Of a stretch of 61,659 nt of DNA, positions 56,860 to 61,659 are shown in pieces. The translations under genes were made by a program, and so were the position numbers. The notes beneath the pieces were generated by a model. That model did not search any database, was not told the origin of the DNA, and worked only from the letters and a program-made list of their open reading frames with translations. This DNA is from DATGMS01 sp040905145 (lineage in GTDB: Bacteria > Bacteroidota > Bacteroidia > Cytophagales > Cyclobacteriaceae): contig JBBDSC010000015.1 in assembly GCA_040905145.1 (NCBI GenBank), positions 1 through 61,659 on the forward strand, in the 5' to 3' direction. The first letter of the stretch is position 1; every line of letters starts with the position of its first letter.

Positions 56860-58351
56860 TTATTTGGAAAGAACCCGCTGTTTCCATTCAGCGGATGCAG
56901 GGTTTTTAAGATCTATCAAATACCCGTTGACCACCGCATAAACAAGCGTTTCATCTTGCTGTTGTAAAAAGAAATTGGCCACATTGCCGATTTTATGTCC
57001 GGATTTTAAATCTCCCTCCCCTTTTAATACCACTAATGGTAAGCTATATAGCTCATTCTTGTCAGCATCTGCAATTTTCACGGCCAAATAGCCTTGCCTG
57101 AGCAGGTCAAAAGCTTTTTCTTCCGATATTTCCGCTAGAGATCTGAAGGTTCCTTTCCAAGTATTTCCGGCCCTGAATTTCAAACCTTCTGCCTCAATTT
57201 CTTGATAGCCAAAATAAACAGAAAGATCCCCCACATCCGCAATGGTGCCGGAAATATAATAATTAGGAGGATAGCTTATTTCCCCCCTTTTTATTCCGAG
57301 ATCCACCTGATAGATCTTCCCCTCCTCCTGAATGGACACGTTCCTCAGGATCACATCCATTAATTTGGAGTCATTGTCTGGAATGGCAGCATAATCTTTC
57401 AGGAGATGATGGCCATAAGCATCAGTAGCAATGGAATAAAGGGCATTTAGGATCACCATGAAATTCAGCCTTCGGATATACTGCTTTTCGGGATCATTGG
57501 GATAGCCACCGGATTCGATCAAAATAGTACTTGTTCCCCACTTTTGGAAGTTATCCCCAAATGCCCTGGGTTCAAAAGCATCATCATATTTTCCCACCTG
57601 CCCGGGCACTACCTGCTGTAGCAGTTCATTAATGCCCACGATGACTTTCATGGCATTTGCCCTTACATCATTGATTTCTGTCTCTTCGTTGTATGCCGGG
57701 GCCAATACAGAAATGGTTGCTGGATTGGAGGTTCCCTTTACATTATAATAAATCTGCTGATCATGTAGGTTAAATCCAAAATCCGGTTCAAAAGCTCCCC
57801 TTGCAGCTTTAAGCACCCTTGCTTCCGGGCAGCTCTCCCGGACCGCATCCCTGTTCAGATCAATATCCAGTGCGTTTCTCCTTTGAAAATCTTCCGCGCC
57901 GTCGGGGTTGACCATGGGGATAAAACGGATATCCAGGTTTTTCTTTAGAACATTCCTAATCGTATCGTAGGGATCTCCTTCCCCTTCTAAAAAATTGAAC
58001 AAATCAAAAAGGGCCATGGTTGCCGTACTTTCATTGCCGTGCATTTGTGACCAAAGCATCACCTTAGTTGATCCATTGCCATAGGAAAGCTGGAAAATTC
58101 CTCTTCCCTGTACGGATTTGCCCAGTTCCTTCACAGTAAAAACATCCTTTCTTTTTTTGATCAAGGGTACAATATCGGCATGTTTAAATCTGCGATGGAT
58201 AATGCTTTTTTCCCTGTACTGCCCGAAAGCGGCTTCCAAAATTCCGACCTCTATGGTTTTGCTGTGGAACTTTGTTTTCCTTGAAGGAGGCAAAAAGAAA
58301 TACCAGCAACAGGAAGGGCAGATAAACCGAATACAGTGTTTTTTGAATCAT
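56860..58351 (-). CDS. M14 family zinc carboxypeptidase, signal peptide out of frame
   Basis: The main frame (stop at 56860) is open from about 58293 and encodes an M14 peptidase: zinc ligands in MHGNESTA (His, Glu) and NLHDQQIY (His), FIPMVNPDGAE, and a catalytic Glu in ILIESGGYPND. Its apparent start is a TTG at 58293 with no signal sequence. In another frame an ATG at 58351 gives a classic signal peptide (MIQKTLYSVYLPFLLLVFLF, then ASFKENK). The two frames differ by one base, so one indel, probably between 58262 and 58290, has split them. Either the gene is freshly broken or the sequence has an error. C-terminal part from about 350 is a beta domain. Confidence 0.8.
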
Positions 58352-58558
58352 TGGCAGGAATTCATAGCTTCTTTATTTCAACTTCTTTTTTCTTGAATAT
58401 ACAAAATTTTCCTAACATGTTTATTTTCGGGAAAGATGTTCCTCAGCAGAATTGTCTTCGTTTTATCCTAATGCATAAAACTTATCAGGTTTCTGACTAA
58501 AAATGAATAACGACTATACTAAAATTATTAATTTCAAGAATCCTAAAGGAACCATAAA

Positions 58559-59572
58559 ATGAAACTTAAAATCTTTGTCAAAAAACTTCCCCTTAAACAT
58601 ACTTTTACTATTGCGCATCAAAGCCGGGATTTTCAAGAGACGATTATTGTCAAGTTGGAGGAGGGGGAGTACTTCGGTCTAGGGGAATGCACCACTAACC
58701 CCTTCTATGGTATGACTGTAGAGAATATTTCCGCAGCCCTGGAAGAGGGACGGGAAAATGTGGAGGCCGATCTTTGGAATACCCCGGAAGAGCTGTGGAA
58801 ACTGAATCAGGCAATATTAAAGGGTAATCCCTTTGCCCAATGTGCATTGGATATGGCCGCATGGGATATTTACTGCAAAAAGCAAGGTCAGAAATTATAT
58901 GAATTATTGGGTCTTGATCCTAAAGTCATCCCCACCACTAATTTCACCATCGGCATCGCTACCATTGAAAAGATGATCGAAAAAATGAAAGAAGTGGATT
59001 GGCCGGTCTATAAGATCAAATTGGGTACTGATTATGATCTTGAGATCATCAGGGAATTGAGAAGGCATACTGATTCAACTTTTAGAATTGATGCCAACTG
59101 CGCCTGGACGGCTGATCAAGCCATTACCTATTCGGAGGAACTGGCTAAGCTGAAGGTTGAATTTATGGAGCAACCTTTAGCGAAAGGTGATATGGAAGGG
59201 ATGAAAGAAGTGTATAGGCACAGCAAACTGCCGGTCATTGCTGATGAAAGCTGCATTGTGGAAGAGGATGTCAAAAGATGTCATGGATTATTCCATGGGA
59301 TCAATGTTAAATTGACCAAAGCGGGTGGTATTACCCCGGGATTAAGAATGTTGCACGAAGCCAAATCTTTGGGGATGAAGACTATGGTGGGCTGCATGAC
59401 CGAATCTTCCGTAGGGATTACAGCCATTGCCCATATTGCTCCCTTGTTGGATTATGTGGATATGGATGGCGCCATGCTACTTTCCAAAGACATCGCCAAA
59501 GGGGTAATTATTGAACCCGATAAGGTGATTTTTCCGGAAGGAAACGGCATTGGAGCTGTTTTGGAGGGATAA
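58559..59572 (+). CDS. dipeptide epimerase (L-Ala-D/L-Glu epimerase-like, enolase superfamily)
   Basis: A 337-residue enolase-superfamily enzyme. The KxK acid/base pair Lys152/Lys154 lies in VYKIKLG, the metal ligands are Asp178 (FRIDANCAW), Glu204 (EFMEQPL) and Asp229 (VIADES), and NVKLTKAGGI carries the second catalytic Lys. The DMDGAML end motif is usual for Ala-Glu epimerases. The presence of an M14 peptidase next to it hints at murein or dietary peptide recycling. Substrate specificity cannot be read with certainty. Confidence 0.92.
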   Translation: MKLKIFVKKLPLKHTFTIAHQSRDFQETIIVKLEEGEYFGLGECTTNPFYGMTVENISAALEEGRENVEADLWNTPEELWKLNQAILKGNPFAQCALDMAAWDIYCKKQGQKLYELLGLDPKVIPTTNFTIGIATIEKMIEKMKEVDWPVYKIKLGTDYDLEIIRELRRHTDSTFRIDANCAWTADQAITYSEELAKLKVEFMEQPLAKGDMEGMKEVYRHSKLPVIADESCIVEEDVKRCHGLFHGINVKLTKAGGITPGLRMLHEAKSLGMKTMVGCMTESSVGITAIAHIAPLLDYVDMDGAMLLSKDIAKGVIIEPDKVIFPEGNGIGAVLEG

Positions 59573-59638
59573 AATTTTATGGCAGCCAAAAGATGTAAAA
59601 TAAGTAGATCCGAAATTTTATTATCTGCACAGAAGGAT

Positions 59639-59670
59639 CAATAACCCCAGCCTTAAGGCTGGGGTTATTG
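59639..59670. repeat. REP-like perfect palindrome, left copy
   Basis: A 32-bp perfect palindrome centred on CAGCCTTAAGGCTG with arms of 16 bases, ending in TTATTG. It is followed at about 59692-59715 by a shared second block (CAGCCCTCGCCTATACGT) also found near the right copy. Confidence 0.85.
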
Positions 59671-59799
59671 CCGATTAGAAGTTGGTTGGCTTCAGCCCTC
59701 GCCTATACGTATAATAATAGACAAAATCCATAGTCCCAGCCTCAAAAAGTTCAATTGGATAATGCAAGGGACTTTTTATTTGATCCAAAATATAAGAGC

Positions 59800-60231
59800 A
59801 TGGCATTTGTAAAAATAATGGTTCACACCGTCTGGGGAACAAAAAGCGGACATCCCTTCCTCACCAAAGAAATCCGTTCAACAGTGATTAAACACATTAA
59901 AGAAAACGCTAAGAAAAAGCAAATATTTATTGATCGCTTGAATGGTTATACAGATCATCTGCATTGCCTTTTAGGATTAAACGCTGACATGAGCATTAGT
60001 AAAGCGATACAATTAATAAAGGGCGAATCTGCTTTTTGGATAAACAAGCAAGATATTACTATGTCAAAAGTTGAATGGGCGGATGAATATTTCGCTGTAT
60101 CAGTCAGTGAATCAATGCTGGATAAGGTTAGAGCATATATTGATAGACAAGAGGAACACCATGCGAAAATACCTTTTTCTCAAGAGTACGATGAATTTAT
60201 CATGAAGTACGGGTTTGAGGGTCAGGGCTAA
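59800..60231 (+). CDS. Y1 (HUH) transposase, TnpA_REP/IS200-like
   Basis: A 143-residue transposase from an ATG at 59800 (MAFVKIMVHTVWGTKSG), preferred over a TTG 45 bp upstream. The HUH pair is DHLHCLL (His53, His55), and the nucleophile Tyr113 lies in VRAYIDRQEEHH. It cuts and joins single-stranded DNA at a hairpin. Unlike IS200 proper it is flanked by REP palindromes, as in RAYT proteins that maintain such repeats. The stop is within the inverted repeat. All catalytic residues are kept. Confidence 0.9.
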   Translation: MAFVKIMVHTVWGTKSGHPFLTKEIRSTVIKHIKENAKKKQIFIDRLNGYTDHLHCLLGLNADMSISKAIQLIKGESAFWINKQDITMSKVEWADEYFAVSVSESMLDKVRAYIDRQEEHHAKIPFSQEYDEFIMKYGFEGQG

Positions 60232-60321
60232 AGCCCAATGAAGCTGGGATAAGTCGAGTAACCCCAGCCTTAAGGCTGGGGTTACTGCCCTCTCAAAACT
60301 TGATGGGCTTTAGCCCTGACC
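60220..60321. repeat. REP-like right copy: palindrome and 18-bp inverted pair
   Basis: A 30-bp perfect palindrome (60257-60286) with the same core as the left copy lies between inverted 18-mers GGTCAGGGCTAAAGCCCA (60220-60237) and TGGGCTTTAGCCCTGACC (60304-60321). Confidence 0.85.
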
Positions 60322-60341
60322 TTATACGTGTAATTTAAAGA

Positions 60342-61412
60342 ATGAACAAACTCTCCATTACCTCCAGGATCAATCGTATGATTTCGTTTGCCGGAAATGA
60401 GTTCCTATATTTCAGCGGTACGGCCTACTTGGGAATGTGTTCCCTACCGGAGTTTGAGGAAATGATCATATCCGGTCTCCGGCAATATGGCTCAAATTAC
60501 GGAGCCAGCCGTTTCAGCAATGTGCAGCTGGACGTTTACGAAGAGGTGGAAACATTTTTTGCCACACAGGCAGGTGCAGAAAAAGCGGCCGTGATGAGCA
60601 GTGGTTTTATGGCTGGTTATGTGACAGCGGCTACGCTTAAAAGTATCGTGGATGAAATATGGATCGCTCCGGACACCCATCCTGCCATCATACCGGATGG
60701 CTTGTGGTCATCAACCTCCGGGACTTTTGATCAATTTATGGAGAAATGTATTGTATCGAGCCAAAAGCTCCAAGGTAAGACCATTGCAATTTTGGCCAAT
60801 ACAGTGGACCCTTTACAACCGGCTATCCACAGCTTTGATTGGATCAGAGATTTATCGGATAAAAATGCTTATTATTTACTTTTAGATGACAGCCATGCTT
60901 TTGGCCTGGTCGGAAAAGGGATTTTTGGCACTTATGCATCCTGGAAGGATATACCGGCCCACCTGATAATATCCGGTTCATTGGGCAAAGCGTTGGGCAT
61001 CCCGGCCGGAATCATTTTGGGACCAGCTGACTTCATTCAAAAAATCACCTCACATCCCATATTCATAGGTGCTTCACCTCCAGTTCCCGGATATTGTGCA
61101 GCTTTTCTTTCTGCACAAGAACTGTATGCCCATCAACAAAGGAAGCTTCGAAAGAATATGGCGCATTTCTTTTCACAGGCCAGGCATATGAAGGAATTAT
61201 ATTTTCAGGAAAATTTCCCTGTGGCAACTTTTAAAACTTCCCAATGGGCAGATAGGCTGAAAGAAAAGCAGGTTCTTATTTCTTCCTTCCCCTACCTTAA
61301 TCCGCAAGAAGGGCCAGTGGACAGGATAATCCTCTCCGCCTATCATGAAACCGGTGATTTAGATAAATTGGCAAAAAATATAAAAGGCTATCATAAACAG
61401 GAAAACGACTGA
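60342..61412 (+). CDS. PLP-dependent AONS/KBL-like acyltransferase or aminotransferase
   Basis: A 356-residue fold-type I PLP enzyme of the alpha-oxoamine synthase group. YGSNYGASRFSNVQLDVYEE is the substrate-end motif, LLLDDSHAFGLVG carries Asp182/Asp183 and His185, and the Schiff-base Lys216 is in SGSLGKALGIPAG. 8-Amino-7-oxononanoate synthase and 2-amino-3-ketobutyrate CoA ligase are about 385-395 residues, so this is somewhat short and lacks part of the N-terminal segment. The neighbours do not include biotin genes, so the substrate is open. It starts about 20 bp after the REP unit. Confidence 0.85.
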   Translation: MNKLSITSRINRMISFAGNEFLYFSGTAYLGMCSLPEFEEMIISGLRQYGSNYGASRFSNVQLDVYEEVETFFATQAGAEKAAVMSSGFMAGYVTAATLKSIVDEIWIAPDTHPAIIPDGLWSSTSGTFDQFMEKCIVSSQKLQGKTIAILANTVDPLQPAIHSFDWIRDLSDKNAYYLLLDDSHAFGLVGKGIFGTYASWKDIPAHLIISGSLGKALGIPAGIILGPADFIQKITSHPIFIGASPPVPGYCAAFLSAQELYAHQQRKLRKNMAHFFSQARHMKELYFQENFPVATFKTSQWADRLKEKQVLISSFPYLNPQEGPVDRIILSAYHETGDLDKLAKNIKGYHKQEND

Positions 61413-61659
61413 TATTGAGTCAGTTGAATTTTTGTTATGGAAACCGGATATGGTGTGTATGGGTGTTCTACAGGAACTAATCTGCGTGAAATAAAAAAAA
61501 GTTTCACGCAAAGCAAAGAAGAAAAAGACACGAAAAGGTAATATGTTTGAAATTGAACCACAGAAGATGCCCAGAGAAGAGAGGAAAGAAAACTCCGTGT
61601 GACTTCCGGTACGCCGTGAAGCGTGCGTTAATTTATATAAACCCAGTATTATGAAAGGA

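Larger units (their letters stand above)
59639..60333 (+). mobile_element. REP-associated Y1 transposase unit (RAYT/IS200-like)
   Basis: A Y1 transposase gene lies between two copies of a composite repeat: a palindrome with core CCCAGCCTTAAGGCTGGG, then a block reading CTTCAGCCCTCGCCTATACGT (left) or CTTTAGCCCTGACCTTATACGT (right). An 18-bp inverted pair (60220-60237 and 60304-60321, TGGGCTTTAGCCCTGACC) flanks the right palindrome; its left arm covers the transposase stop codon. This layout is typical of REP/RAYT systems. Confidence 0.8.

Noticed and set aside
61651..61659. Start of another gene (ATGAAAGGA) at the window end
   Set aside because: Nine bases are not enough to support a coding call.

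Overview
The window looks like chromosomal DNA of a Bacteroidota bacterium of the Cytophagales type; a Cyclobacteriaceae-like genome is my best guess, from protein character only. The reasons are a SusC/SusD pair, an outer-membrane-barrel TonB receptor, several lipoproteins with short Bacteroidota-style signals, TAnnTTTG-type promoters, stacked FKBP lipoproteins beside ndk and a DHH phosphoesterase, and long intergenic repeats typical of the phylum. No rRNA or tRNA gene was recognised.

Left end (1-5400): a very large superfamily-1 helicase, cut by the window edge, lies behind a tyrosine recombinase on the same strand. The 250 bp between them hold two strong inverted repeats, one bounded by integron-core-like heptamers. 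This recombinase, structured site and cargo helicase is the best candidate here for an undescribed mobile or defence module.

5460-11620: a fadN-fadA-fadE fatty-acid beta-oxidation operon on the minus strand. Both intergenic gaps carry a four-helix-bundle (IVS-type) gene, one intact and one decayed, each bounded by its own inverted repeats.

11866-19916: an outer membrane barrel gene, then a 650-bp AT-rich gap with one perfect and about six near-consensus DnaA boxes (a candidate oriC), then a minus-strand run: Ig-like lipoprotein, methyltransferase, mnmG, ybeY, anti-sigma-type ATPase, xthA and a hypothetical gene. Two parS-like ParB sites sit just upstream of mnmG, which supports an origin-proximal location.

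20025-32600: comF, a small hypothetical gene, a GH15 glucoamylase-like enzyme, convergent pyruvate carboxylase overlapping ndk, then nrnA-like DHH phosphoesterase followed by three consecutive FKBP-type prolyl isomerase lipoproteins, a GH140-like hydrolase and a coiled-coil membrane protein.

33116-48708: TonB receptor, tag, a frameshifted NAD-epimerase, a haem-binding DUF3365 protein, prfA, an RsmB-type RNA methyltransferase, guaB, a deletion-riddled GH20 hexosaminidase pseudogene, uvrA, ddl and a metallophosphoesterase.

48915-61659: SusD/SusC, a DPP-IV-type peptidase, a small membrane protein, an M14 carboxypeptidase whose signal peptide is out of frame, an Ala-Glu-type dipeptide epimerase, a REP-associated Y1 transposase bracketed by palindromes, and a PLP-dependent AONS-like enzyme. 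The peptidases and the epimerase suggest peptide or murein-peptide salvage. All functional statements come from reading motifs; no searches were run.
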